Assembly (NCBI GenBank): GCA_902493345.1
Contig: CABUPM010000045.1
Coordinates: 1-19,132 of the forward strand
DNA length: 19,132 nucleotides
Direction of reading: 5' to 3'
From: an uncultured Eubacteriales bacterium
Lineage (GTDB): Bacteria; Bacillota; Clostridia; Lachnospirales; Bianqueaceae
Position numbers and translations under genes: made by a program. The notes under the pieces were generated by a model, which worked only from the letters and a program-made list of their open reading frames with translations, did no database searches and had not been told where the DNA came from. Of the stretch, positions 1 to 7,061 are shown piece by piece; the stretch's first letter is position 1; each line of letters opens with the position of its first letter.

Positions 1-2
1 AT

Positions 3-626
3 AAGCACCATACCAACGGTCACATGTATTATTACAAACAAACTGGCAATAAGACCTATTATGTGAGACGTAGTGACGAACCTCAGGTTTTAGCTGAATA
101 TAAAGAGCGGCAGAAGTGGCGTCAGGAACGCAAGGAACTTAACCAGCAGTTGATGGAATTGTCCCCTGCTGAGCGCCGCGAAGCCCGCCAGCAGATGAAA
201 TTATATCAGGAGCTTGGACTTGAGAAACTACCCCTGGATAAGGATGTATCCTTTGACGGGACGGTTCTCGATTCCAGGGCGGAGATCATTCTCTATGAGT
301 TTTTGAAAAATCTAGGTATTGTGACCGAGCATAACTGCCCGATTGATTCTGGATCCTATAGTTATTGGCCCGATTTTACGTTCACCATCAATGGCAAAAG
401 GGTGTATCTGGAACACATGGGCAAATTAGATGATCCCCGATACCATCGCAAGCAGGTTGAAAAGATCAAAAACTACAAAACCCATGATATCCGGCTCGGC
501 GAAAACCTGGTTATCACAAGTTCCAATAGACACTTCCAGACACCCAGAATCCTCTGGCAACTCGTAATCCGCGGGGTTCTGTCAGCTGCTAAAGCCAGGA
601 AATTGATCAAAAAGATCAAAAAATGA
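3..626 (+). CDS. PD-(D/E)xK nuclease-like protein, 5'-partial
   Basis: The reading frame is open to the left edge. The first ATG is at 24 but has no ribosome site before it, and the residues ahead of it (KHHTNGH) read naturally into the protein, so I treat the gene as cut by the window edge. From the Met at 24, residues 25-70 are a charged, helical, coiled-coil-like stretch. Residues 80-135 resemble a restriction-endonuclease-like core: Glu87 in SRAEIIL, Asp117 in YWPDFTF and Glu130 in VYLEHMG. The last motif reads E-x-H-like (LEH) instead of E-x-K. I recall similar clostridial hypothetical proteins with a basic N-terminal segment and the same WPDF/LEHxG core, but no substrate or pathway is known to me. 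The C-terminus is lysine-rich. A short AT-rich inverted repeat overlaps the stop codon. The fold is an inference from motifs and DNA cleavage is unproven. Confidence 0.7.
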   Translation, partial: KHHTNGHMYYYKQTGNKTYYVRRSDEPQVLAEYKERQKWRQERKELNQQLMELSPAERREARQQMKLYQELGLEKLPLDKDVSFDGTVLDSRAEIILYEFLKNLGIVTEHNCPIDSGSYSYWPDFTFTINGKRVYLEHMGKLDDPRYHRKQVEKIKNYKTHDIRLGENLVITSSNRHFQTPRILWQLVIRGVLSAAKARKLIKKIKK

Positions 627-694
627 CAATTCTTATAATTGTTCATCCCTCCTCTAGAAGTCCGTCCCTCCACGAAAAATCAAGCGAAAACTAT

Positions 695-1044
695 AAACCT
701 CTGGTACATATAAGAGCATTATTCCTCGAAAGTGTACCAGAGGTTTTTTAAGAATCCATAGAAACCCATAAAACCTCTGGTACACCAAGAGTCTCATTCT
801 CCCAAGTGTACCAGAGGTTTTTCAAGAATCCAGAGAACCCCATAAAGCCTCTGGTACACCAAGAGTCTCATTCTCCCAAGTGTACCAGAGGTTTTTTAAG
901 AATCCATAGAACCCAATAAACCCTCTGGTACACCTAAGAATTTCATTCTCCCAAGTGTACCAGAGGGTTTTCAAGGATCTGGAGAACCCATAAACCATCT
1001 GGTACACTCAGGATTCTCATTCTCAAGAGTGCACCAGAGTTTTT
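695..1044. repeat. Five tandem ~74-bp palindromic repeat units
   Basis: This gene-free stretch holds five head-to-tail units with a period of 73-76 bp. Each has a left arm around CCTCTGGTACAC, a 20-24-nt loop often containing TCATTCTCCCAA, a right arm around GTGTACCAGAGG, a T-run, and a linker like AAGAATCCATAGAACCC. Arms: unit 1, 695-708/733-746; unit 2, 770-785/806-821; unit 3, 848-859/880-891; unit 4, 918-933/955-970; unit 5, about 992-1009/1027-1044. Units 1, 2 and 4 have perfect 14-16-bp stems and unit 5 is degenerate. One stem position changes in a paired way: A:T in unit 2 (773/818), G.T in unit 3 (847/892) and C:G in unit 4 (921/967). The palindromes could end transcription from either side, but five copies exceed what a terminator needs. 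No transposase or integrase is nearby. Confidence 0.9.
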
Positions 1045-1050
1045 GACATA

Positions 1051-1084
1051 AGAAAAGGAGCCATCGCATTAGTGCGACAGCCCC
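1051..1084 (-). terminator. Rho-independent terminator of the tldD-tldE operon
   Basis: Read on the minus strand just after the tldE stop, an imperfect hairpin has an inner TCGCA/TGCGA stem with a 4-nt loop and an outer GGGGC/GCTCC arm with mismatches. It is followed by TTTTCTTA. Confidence 0.6.
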
Positions 1085-1095
1085 TGATAGCAGAA

Positions 1096-2313
1096 TCAAG
1101 CCTTTTCCACATTCATGGTGACGGCGCACAGGAGACTGTCCTCTTGTGGATCGCCGCTGACAGCGCCAAGATAATCCTTATCTAGCATATCATAAAAATC
1201 ACCGCTGATATTCAGTTCCGGCAGACGGCCGACCAGCGTTCCGTGATCCATGAGATAGGCCATTTGAACCGGAGTCGCGAAGTGGCCTTCCGGTGTGGTA
1301 TCGCCTCCGGAAGCCAGAACGACATATACGGCCTTGCCGGGAACCAGATCACGGAGAGCAGTGGCGGTGGGCTTTAGATAGAAGCGGTGGAATCCCAGAC
1401 CGGGGACGCCGTCATAGGCCGCGGCGGTGGTCCCCAGATTGGGAAGACCAAACTGAGCGGCGGACTTTTTGGTAGTGAGCAGACCGGTCAGTACACCTTG
1501 ATCAATCAGTGTGGGACGAAGCTCCGGAGCGACACAGCCCTCTTCATCAAAGAAACGGGCACCCGGATGGGTAGCGGGGTTCATATCGTCCTGGAAGGTC
1601 AGCTTCTCAGAAAAGACTTTCTGTCCCAGCTTTCCGCTGAGGAGAGAGGCTCCGGAGACGTAGAGCTCACCGACAAACTGCTGAAGGAAAATCCCGAACA
1701 GATCGGAGGCCCCCAGAATTACAGGATAGCGGCCGGGTTCCAGATCGGCCGGGGTATAATATGCGTCATATTGTTTTTTGAACTGCTCCAGAAGCGCATC
1801 CGCGTTAAAATGGTTCCCTGAATATCCCAGATACGTATCAAACAGGTTGCCGGAACCGCGGTTTTGAACCAGCAGTTCCAGGGAGAGGCTGCTGCCGGAG
1901 CTGACAAGACGGCGGCCCAGAGAGTTGCGGTATTCCGCTTTTTCATAGCTCAGACTGATCTTGTTGGAGAAGGCAAATCGAGGGCAGCTCTCCCCCAGCC
2001 GGTCCAAAAAGGACTGCATGGTAGGAATCAGTTCCGGAATCGGCAGAATCTCCTCCTCATGAAGGTCCTCCTGAACCAGGGGGCCTTCTAGTTTACAGGG
2101 ATATGGAATCCCCAGCTCCAGAGCTTCCACGGCTTTGGCGGTCAGGGTCTCCTCGTCCGGCGTTCCAAGGCATCCGGCTACGCCGATGCAGTCATGATCA
2201 TAGACGCGGACGGTTCCGGTGGTCTCTTCCTTTTCACGGAAGCTGTCAATTTTGCCGCCAGTAATGTTCAGCGTCACGGAACGGCTGGTTTCTGTCAAAA
2301 ATTCTTTTTCCAT
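1096..2313 (-). CDS. TldE/PmbA-like partner subunit of a TldD/TldE metallopeptidase
   Basis: A 405-residue protein of the TldD/PmbA family, the usual length for TldE. The C-terminal half carries family features: NRGSGNLFDTYLGYSG, the block PATHPGARFFDEEG, and the late ASGGDTTPEG and LNISGDFYDML segments. It lacks the HExxxH zinc motif, as expected for TldE; in the characterised complex TldD is catalytic and TldE completes the barrel-shaped heterodimer that degrades unstructured or modified peptides (for example microcin B17 maturation in E. coli). I chose the ATG at 2313 because AGGTG lies 6 nt before it; an in-frame ATG at 2334 overlaps the upstream stop and has no clear ribosome site. It follows tldD by about 10 nt and is surely cotranscribed. 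The cytoplasmic substrate in this organism is unknown. Confidence 0.9.
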   Translation of the reverse strand: MEKEFLTETSRSVTLNITGGKIDSFREKEETTGTVRVYDHDCIGVAGCLGTPDEETLTAKAVEALELGIPYPCKLEGPLVQEDLHEEEILPIPELIPTMQSFLDRLGESCPRFAFSNKISLSYEKAEYRNSLGRRLVSSGSSLSLELLVQNRGSGNLFDTYLGYSGNHFNADALLEQFKKQYDAYYTPADLEPGRYPVILGASDLFGIFLQQFVGELYVSGASLLSGKLGQKVFSEKLTFQDDMNPATHPGARFFDEEGCVAPELRPTLIDQGVLTGLLTTKKSAAQFGLPNLGTTAAAYDGVPGLGFHRFYLKPTATALRDLVPGKAVYVVLASGGDTTPEGHFATPVQMAYLMDHGTLVGRLPELNISGDFYDMLDKDYLGAVSGDPQEDSLLCAVTMNVEKA

Positions 2314-2323
2314 TGATTTCACC

Positions 2324-3661
2324 TCACTGTACATTCATGGATGATACTCGGACGTAGGGACCGCCGAATCCTACCGGCAGACCCATCTGCTCCAGCTTGC
2401 CGCAGCCGCCGGTGACAAAGGACAGCAGTGTCACGTCTTTGGTCAGTCCATCGATCAGTCCCAGAGTCTCAAAGACAGAGCCTGTCAATACACTGATCTG
2501 TACCGGACATCCCAGTTTGCCGTCCACAATCTCGTAGGCCAGGCTGGGAGCGATGGTAAAGGTACTCATACCGCTGCCGTGCCGGAAGGTCTTGATGAAA
2601 TATCCTTTTTGAATGGGAGCAATGAGCTGGTCAAAATCTTGGTCGCCGCCTTCGATATAGGTGGTGGTCATGCGGACAATGGGCTCAAAGGTGCAATTGA
2701 TAGCACGGGCATTACCGGTGAGATCCTCGTCTAGAGCGGCCGCTGTCTGCGCGTTATGAAGACGGCCCGTCAAAACGCCGTTCTTAATGAGGTAGTTCTT
2801 ACGTGCCTTGGTGCCCTCATCATCATAGGGAACATAACCGGAACCGAGAATGGAACCGCATTCGGCGATGGACAGAATGGGAGAGCCGACGGTTTTGCCC
2901 AGCTGCCATTCTTCACGCATCGATTCATCGGAGAGCATAAAGTCGGATTCGGATTTGTGACCAAAGGATTCATGCGCGAAGACACCGGCAACCTCCGGAG
3001 AGAGTACCACAGGGTATTTGCCCGGCGTTACCGGAACGGAGTTGCGGAGAAAAGCTGTCTGTTCCGTGATTGCAGAACGGATGTCGGACTCGATATTCTG
3101 CAGCTCTTCAAAGCGGAGGGCGCCCTTTTGCCAGTGACCGGAGAACTTCTTCTCACCTTCGGCCATGCTGCAGGAGAAGGCGATACCGCAGGTTTGATAA
3201 TCATAGGTAATGTCAGCGCCCAGACTGGACTGAAAATGAAAGAGGCTGTTCCGGTCCAGATATGTGCCAGAAGGCATCGTGATACAGGAATCCTCGGACA
3301 GGAGCGGAAGGTAGGACAGCAGAAGCTCCTGCTTTTTCTTGACAGGAATGTCGCGAACGGAACAATCTGTAAAATTCAGCAGTGTATCGTGGTTGCGCTC
3401 AAAGCGCCGGACAATCGGATCCTCCAGAATCCGCGGATTCTCGGTTGCGGCGGCATAGAGTCCGTCCAGAGTTTTCTGCAGATGAGCAAGGTCGGTAACA
3501 GCGGCGTAGTACCAGAGCTTACCGTCATAAACCCGGAGAAATGCACGCTGTTCGGTACGATTTTTCATCTCTTCCAGCATGCCGGCTGTGTAGGAGATGG
3601 TAGTACGGCTTCGATCTTCGGTTCGGACGTCAGCATAAAAACCATCGCGAAATTGAATCAT
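2324..3661 (-). CDS. TldD-like zinc metallopeptidase, catalytic subunit
   Basis: A 445-residue TldD-family protein. The zinc-binding HExxxH motif is at residues 230-235 (HESFGH) in the block GVFAHESFGHKSESD, followed by family blocks GSGYVPYDDEGT and ITGRLHN-like ITG/LTGRLHNAQTA and a C-terminal GGCGK segment. By family knowledge it cleaves peptides together with the TldE-like protein encoded next door. The start at 3661 is preceded by AAAGGAGC about 10 nt upstream. Longer in-frame starts up to 3811 are rejected because the promoter -10 box is at 3699-3704, so they would lie upstream of the transcript start. It is the first gene of a two-gene minus-strand operon. No RiPP precursor or modification gene is visible nearby, so I infer a general peptide-turnover role. 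Confidence 0.92.
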   Translation of the reverse strand: MIQFRDGFYADVRTEDRSRTTISYTAGMLEEMKNRTEQRAFLRVYDGKLWYYAAVTDLAHLQKTLDGLYAAATENPRILEDPIVRRFERNHDTLLNFTDCSVRDIPVKKKQELLLSYLPLLSEDSCITMPSGTYLDRNSLFHFQSSLGADITYDYQTCGIAFSCSMAEGEKKFSGHWQKGALRFEELQNIESDIRSAITEQTAFLRNSVPVTPGKYPVVLSPEVAGVFAHESFGHKSESDFMLSDESMREEWQLGKTVGSPILSIAECGSILGSGYVPYDDEGTKARKNYLIKNGVLTGRLHNAQTAAALDEDLTGNARAINCTFEPIVRMTTTYIEGGDQDFDQLIAPIQKGYFIKTFRHGSGMSTFTIAPSLAYEIVDGKLGCPVQISVLTGSVFETLGLIDGLTKDVTLLSFVTGGCGKLEQMGLPVGFGGPYVRVSSMNVQ

Positions 3662-3698
3662 GAATCGTTTGCTCCTTTGGATTAGAATTCTTGCTTGC

Positions 3699-3727
3699 AT
3701 TATACTATATCTCCCATGGAGAAACAA
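3699..3727 (-). promoter_or_regulatory. Promoter of tldD-tldE
   Basis: On the minus strand, TTGTTT (3722-3727) and a perfect TATAAT (3699-3704) are separated by 17 bp. It diverges from the promoter at 3768-3796. Confidence 0.75.
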
Positions 3728-3767
3728 GCGCTTTCTGGTTGATATGGAAGGAGTTTTTCTGGAAGGC

Positions 3768-3796
3768 TTGTCTTTTTCCGAATGATAGAGTATAAT
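3768..3796 (+). promoter_or_regulatory. Promoter of the esterase-like gene pair
   Basis: TTGTCT (3768-3773), a 17-bp spacer, then a perfect TATAAT (3791-3796). The following gene starts at 3838 after the ribosome site AAGGGGG. Confidence 0.75.
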
Positions 3797-3837
3797 AAAG
3801 AGGTCAGACAATCAATATAGAAAAAGGGGGTCATGGC

Positions 3838-4503
3838 ATGAATTGGATTCAGGTTCAGAGCTATGCGGACGGCCCGCACACCTTTGTGGGCGTCGAGGTA
3901 TTTCTGCCGCCGCGTCCGCTGCCGGGCAAGAAGTATCCGCTGGTGATGCTGCTGCACGGACGGGGAGAGGACCGTACACAATGGATGCGTCAGACAAGAC
4001 TGGAAAAGTATGCGGAGAACGCGGGAGTCGCTATAGCGTTGATACAGGGCAATCAGAGCTTTTATGTCAACAGCATGGCGGATTATCGTTGGGGAGACTA
4101 TCTGCAGGATGTGACCAAGCAGCTGACAGGATGGTTCCCGTTGGAGGAAAAGCCTGTGGTGATGGGCGTGGACATGGGAGGATACGGCGCGCTGATGGCG
4201 GCGCAGAATCATCCGGAGTCCTATCGCCAGGCGGTAGCGGTGGATCCGCTGCTGGATGTGGAGGAGCTGTACGGAACCGGTTTCGAGCCGAAGCCGGAGT
4301 GTCTGTTCGGACCGAAAGAAGAGCTGGAGAAGAACGGTTATAAGCTGCATCATCAGTATCAGATTCCGGTTACGATCGCGTGGAATGACGCGGAGAAGAC
4401 GGCCTGCGGCAATGCCGAGATCGTACAGTTACAGAGACAGAGTCAGGCAGACCGCATGGAAGAAGCGTTTGCGCTGTTGTTGAAGGGAGGGCTGAAGCGA
4501 TGA
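3838..4503 (+). CDS. Esterase-family alpha/beta hydrolase with Asp in the nucleophile position
   Basis: A 221-residue protein related to putative esterases (tributyrin esterase type). The oxyanion-side motif LLHGRGED is at residues 38-45 and the nucleophile elbow is at 110-116. The elbow reads GVDMGGYG, so the usual Ser is Asp112 (codon GAC at 4171). The C-terminal region is shorter than in its downstream paralogue, and I find no equivalent of the catalytic Gly-x-His near the end. It may therefore be a pseudoenzyme, or use Asp as a nucleophile as haloalkane dehalogenases do; the missing His favours the first. No signal peptide is seen, so it is probably cytoplasmic. The start follows AAGGGGG by 7 nt. 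Its stop overlaps the next start (ATGA), which implies coupled translation and perhaps a hetero-oligomer. Confidence 0.85.
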   Translation: MNWIQVQSYADGPHTFVGVEVFLPPRPLPGKKYPLVMLLHGRGEDRTQWMRQTRLEKYAENAGVAIALIQGNQSFYVNSMADYRWGDYLQDVTKQLTGWFPLEEKPVVMGVDMGGYGALMAAQNHPESYRQAVAVDPLLDVEELYGTGFEPKPECLFGPKEELEKNGYKLHHQYQIPVTIAWNDAEKTACGNAEIVQLQRQSQADRMEEAFALLLKGGLKR

Positions 4504-5264
4504 CCTTTATGCAGTTTCATATTCATTCTGCGGTATTGCAGATGGGAATGGACGTGTGGGCGCTTCTGCCGGATCATCCTGAGAAGCTTCAGAAGCCCAT
4601 GAAAGTATTGTGGCTGCTGCATGGCGGCTCCGGAGATCAGACAGCATGGCTGCACAATACGAGAATTCAGGAGTACGCGGGAGCCTATGAGGATCTTGCG
4701 GTGATTCTGGTCAATGCCAATCAGTCCTGCTTTGTAAATATGGCAGAGGGCCCCAGATACGCGGACTATGTGGGCAAGGAGCTGCCGGACATCATGAGAC
4801 GGCTTCTGCCGTGCCTGTCCACCAAGCGGGAGGACAACTGGATCAGCGGCTTCTCCAACGGCGGCTACGGATGCCTGCATGTGGGACTTCGCAATCTGGA
4901 GACCTTCGGCGCGATCGGAGCGTACGGCGCGGGAGATAAGGCGGATGCCAATTTTGAGGGCCGGATGAGAGATAAAGAGCGCCTCTTCGGCAAGGGCAAC
5001 ATCAAGGAGTCCGAGTATTGCGTACGGAAGGCACTGCGGGAGGTTGCCGCGGGAGACGGCCTGAAGCCCATCATCGATCATGGCTGCGGAGAATTCGATC
5101 CGTGGCGTGACATGAATGAGATGATTCGGGATATGGTTCAGACATTCCCGGACGATCCTTTCCAGTATCACTTCACGATGGTTCCGGGAGAGGGACATAA
5201 CTCCAACGCGATGGATGTGCTGGTAAAGCGCTTCATCAAGCGGATGATGGACGGAGAAGTATAA
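4500..5264 (+). CDS. Putative esterase (alpha/beta hydrolase, tributyrin-esterase type)
   Basis: A 254-residue hydrolase with an intact catalytic set: HG oxyanion motif LLHGGSGD (residues 39-46), nucleophile elbow GFSNGGYG with Ser119, an Asp in the DHGCGEFD block (probably Asp200) and His233 in GEGHNSN. The family hydrolyses short-chain esters; the natural substrate cannot be told from sequence. It has no signal peptide or membrane segment. Similar layout and shared blocks (WLHNTR/WMRQTR, NQSxxVN) show that it is a paralogue of the preceding gene, probably from a tandem duplication. The start overlaps the upstream stop (ATGA) and is preceded by GGGAGG 9 nt away; Met4 at 4509 is a less likely alternative. 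Both genes depend on the promoter at 3768-3796 and end at the terminator from 5266. Confidence 0.88.
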   Translation: MTFMQFHIHSAVLQMGMDVWALLPDHPEKLQKPMKVLWLLHGGSGDQTAWLHNTRIQEYAGAYEDLAVILVNANQSCFVNMAEGPRYADYVGKELPDIMRRLLPCLSTKREDNWISGFSNGGYGCLHVGLRNLETFGAIGAYGAGDKADANFEGRMRDKERLFGKGNIKESEYCVRKALREVAAGDGLKPIIDHGCGEFDPWRDMNEMIRDMVQTFPDDPFQYHFTMVPGEGHNSNAMDVLVKRFIKRMMDGEV

Positions 5265-5265
5265 G

Positions 5266-5312
5266 AAAAAAGCCTGTGACAGCGGTTTTGCCGTCACAGG
5301 CTTTGGTTTTTT
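5266..5312. terminator. Bidirectional terminator between converging operons
   Basis: A 12-bp stem AAAGCCTGTGAC (5269-5280) / GTCACAGGCTTT (5293-5304) has A-runs on its left and GGTTTTTT on its right. It can end both the esterase pair and the converging ribU transcript. Confidence 0.9.
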
Positions 5313-5934
5313 ATGCCTTGTTTTTATGGGAAAAGGCGTTGATCAGGCGGCTTACATGCTTATAGAGCAGGAAGGTGATCAAGCTTACGACGATTCCTTT
5401 GAACAGGTTAAAAGGAGCTACGATCAGAAACGCAAAGGACAGGACGCTGTCGATACTGCCCCAGATCTCTCTTCCGGCGGCCAGAATCGGTTCCATGGAG
5501 CCGAAGAGGTTGTTGGCATACCAGGGAAGCAGGAGATACGCATTGGTAATCACGCCGACCACGATCATGCACAGTGTGCCCAGAGCCATGCCGAGGAGCG
5601 CACCCTTGCGGGTATGGCGAACCCGGTAGAGAATTCCGGCAGGCAGGACAAAAGCACAGCCGATGATGAAGTTGGCAAAGTCCCCTACATAGAAGGTGGA
5701 AGTCCCCTTAAACAGGAGCTTCAGCAGAATCTTGAGCGCCTCGATGGCGACACCCGCCAGAGGCCCCATGGAGAAGGCGCCGATGAGTACCGGAACCTCG
5801 CTGAAGTCCAGTTCATAGAAGCTGGGGGCTAAAAACGGCAGCGGGAACTCAAAGAACATGAGAACAAAGGCCAATGCGCCCAGCATAGCGATAAGGACCA
5901 GATTGTGAACCGAAAAAAACTTTTGTGCAGACAT
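5311..5934 (-). CDS. ribU: Riboflavin ECF transporter S component, RibU-like
   Basis: A 207-residue, very hydrophobic membrane protein with about five or six predicted transmembrane segments. The N-terminal region has the block FYELDFSEVPVLIGAF followed by GPLAGVAIEALKILLKLL and a GDFANFIIG segment, typical of the RibU family. It binds riboflavin with high affinity and works with a shared ECF energising module (T component plus two ATPases) that is not in this window. The start at 5934 is preceded by CAGGAGGAA, an ideal ribosome site. An in-frame ATG at 5955 is upstream of that site and is rejected. An FMN riboswitch and attenuator precede the gene, which fits import of flavin precursor being shut off when FMN is plentiful. 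It is a single-gene transcript ending at the terminator from 5266. Confidence 0.93.
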   Translation of the reverse strand: MSAQKFFSVHNLVLIAMLGALAFVLMFFEFPLPFLAPSFYELDFSEVPVLIGAFSMGPLAGVAIEALKILLKLLFKGTSTFYVGDFANFIIGCAFVLPAGILYRVRHTRKGALLGMALGTLCMIVVGVITNAYLLLPWYANNLFGSMEPILAAGREIWGSIDSVLSFAFLIVAPFNLFKGIVVSLITFLLYKHVSRLINAFSHKNKA

Positions 5935-5985
5935 AAAATATTCCTCCTGATACATTCTATGCCTTCAGAACGCGGGGCTGCGCAG

Positions 5986-6023
5986 AAAAACAAAAAGCCG
6001 GAAATCCAAAAGGACTCCCGGGC
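5986..6023 (-). terminator. Riboswitch-controlled transcription attenuator before ribU
   Basis: On the minus strand a hairpin with arms GCCCGGGAGTCC / GGATTTCCGGC (one bulge, some G.T pairs, TTTT loop) spans 6023-5997 and is followed by TTTTTGTTTTT. It sits between the FMN aptamer and the ribU ribosome site. By analogy with other FMN leaders, it would form when FMN is bound. Confidence 0.8.
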
Positions 6024-6040
6024 AAACGTCATATGCGCAG

Positions 6041-6151
6041 CGTCTTCTTTCATCCAGACTATACTGTCGGTCCCGGAATTGCACCGGATCGGCGCCAGAG
6101 GCGTTCGCGGACTATACCGCCGGTAGGGAATCGCACCCTGCCCTGAAGAAC
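6041..6151 (-). ncRNA. FMN riboswitch (RFN element)
   Basis: Read on the minus strand, the conserved RFN core is clear: TTCTTCAGGGCAGGGTG, ATTCCCTACCGGCGGTA, TAGTCCGCGAAC, then a variable arm, GGTGCAATTCCGGGACCGAC, AGTATAGTCTGGATG, and closing AAAGAAGACG. The outer P1 helix pairs TTCTTC with GAAGA at the two ends. It lies in the leader of the riboflavin transporter gene and is followed by an intrinsic terminator, which indicates control at transcription elongation. Confidence 0.95.
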
Positions 6152-6159
6152 TTACCCTG

Positions 6160-6188
6160 ATTCTAATAGAAATCCGGGAATTTGTCAA
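6160..6188 (-). promoter_or_regulatory. Promoter of the ribU leader
   Basis: On the minus strand a perfect TTGACA (6183-6188), a 17-bp spacer and TAGAAT (6160-6165) stand just before the riboswitch. Confidence 0.8.
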
Positions 6189-6197
6189 GCTTTTTTC

Positions 6198-6226
6198 TTG
6201 AATCTTAAGGGGGGATGGGGTATAAT
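6198..6226 (+). promoter_or_regulatory. Promoter of the 6288-8678 operon
   Basis: TTGAAT (6198-6203), a 17-bp G-rich spacer and a perfect TATAAT (6221-6226). It diverges from the ribU promoter, with only 9 bp between the two -35 boxes. Confidence 0.7.
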
Positions 6227-6287
6227 AGGCGTGAAGTCGGATAATTGCATATTTTGAATTGCGGTAAACAAAAGATGGGAGCATGGG

Positions 6288-7061
6288 ATGTATAGTTTAT
6301 TTGGATTTATTATCGCGTTTCTGGGAGCCAGAGCACTGGTGAAGCTGCCAGCGGCCCTGAAGGAGAACAAGCAGGGATTGCGCAAATGGCTGGTGAGCGG
6401 CGCGACGCAGGGCTTTATATATGTGGTCCTGTTCTTTTTTCTGCGGGGACTGCTCAACGGAGACGGAGTTTTGGAAGTGCTGGATACCGTCTTTTCTTTC
6501 GGAACGGTAGCGGGCGGCCTGTTAGGCTTTGTGACGGGGACTTCCAGCTCGTTAAAGCGCCAGTATAAAAAAGAGAATTCAGGGAAAAAGGAAAAGAAGC
6601 AGGACGATACGATGTCTCATAAGGTAGAGGAAGAGATCCATGAATCCGATCCGAACAGTGCGTTGGAGCAGATCCGTCGGCTGCGGATTGAGATTCAGGA
6701 GGAGATCAAACGCAAGGAGCAGGAAGCAAGGCGGATGATGAATGACACCTACCTGAAGGAAGATGCTAAGGCGCAGATCCTGGGGCGGTACCGGGATTGT
6801 GTGCAGCTGCTGCAGGAGCTGTATACAGAGGCCAGCAATGTGCTGGCGTATCTGGAGACCAACGGGAGCAACTTCCATTTTGATCTGGACGATCTGTATG
6901 TGTCCGAGGACAAGCAGAATGATCTGCAGTCGCAGCTGGATCGTCTGCGTGCTTTTCGTCAGCTGAATCATGGTGCGGCGGACGCGAGTATTGATGAGTT
7001 GATGAAAAAGTATGATCAGGACTTTCAGAAGCTTCGTACGGGAGTGCAGCAGGGAAGATGA
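6288..7061 (+). CDS. Membrane-anchored coiled-coil protein of unknown function
   Basis: A 257-residue protein I do not recognise. The N-terminal third has hydrophobic segments at about residues 1-18, 40-57 and 64-85, the last glycine-rich. A basic linker (KRQYKKENSGKKEKK) follows, then a long charged helical region with coiled-coil character at about 112-155 and again around 205-255, separated by a conserved-looking NGSNFHFDLDDLYVSED stretch. The topology suggests a membrane anchor with a large cytoplasmic helical domain. GGGAG lies 6 nt before the ATG. Its stop overlaps the tsaE start (ATGA), so it is translationally coupled to the tRNA-modification genes. Whether that reflects a shared function is unknown. 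Confidence 0.85.
   Translation: MYSLFGFIIAFLGARALVKLPAALKENKQGLRKWLVSGATQGFIYVVLFFFLRGLLNGDGVLEVLDTVFSFGTVAGGLLGFVTGTSSSLKRQYKKENSGKKEKKQDDTMSHKVEEEIHESDPNSALEQIRRLRIEIQEEIKRKEQEARRMMNDTYLKEDAKAQILGRYRDCVQLLQELYTEASNVLAYLETNGSNFHFDLDDLYVSEDKQNDLQSQLDRLRAFRQLNHGAADASIDELMKKYDQDFQKLRTGVQQGR

Noticed and set aside
626..643. Short inverted repeat CAATT/AATTG after the first gene as a terminator
   Set aside because: The stem is weak and AT-rich, and no T-run follows; the palindromes from 695 are better candidates.
822..1007. Minus-strand open frame of 61 residues with repeated LKNLWYTWENE
   Set aside because: It is read through the tandem palindromes; the repetition comes from the DNA repeat and not from a protein.
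2756..3685. Plus-strand open frame of 309 residues
   Set aside because: It lies wholly antisense to tldD, whose HExxxH motif and family blocks are clear.
3700..4353. Minus-strand open frame of 217 residues
   Set aside because: It covers the divergent promoters and the antisense of the first esterase-like gene; composition is rich in His, Arg and Gln as expected of a shadow frame.
4443..5297. Minus-strand open frame of 284 residues
   Set aside because: It is antisense to the intact esterase gene with its Ser/Asp/His set and overlaps the terminator.
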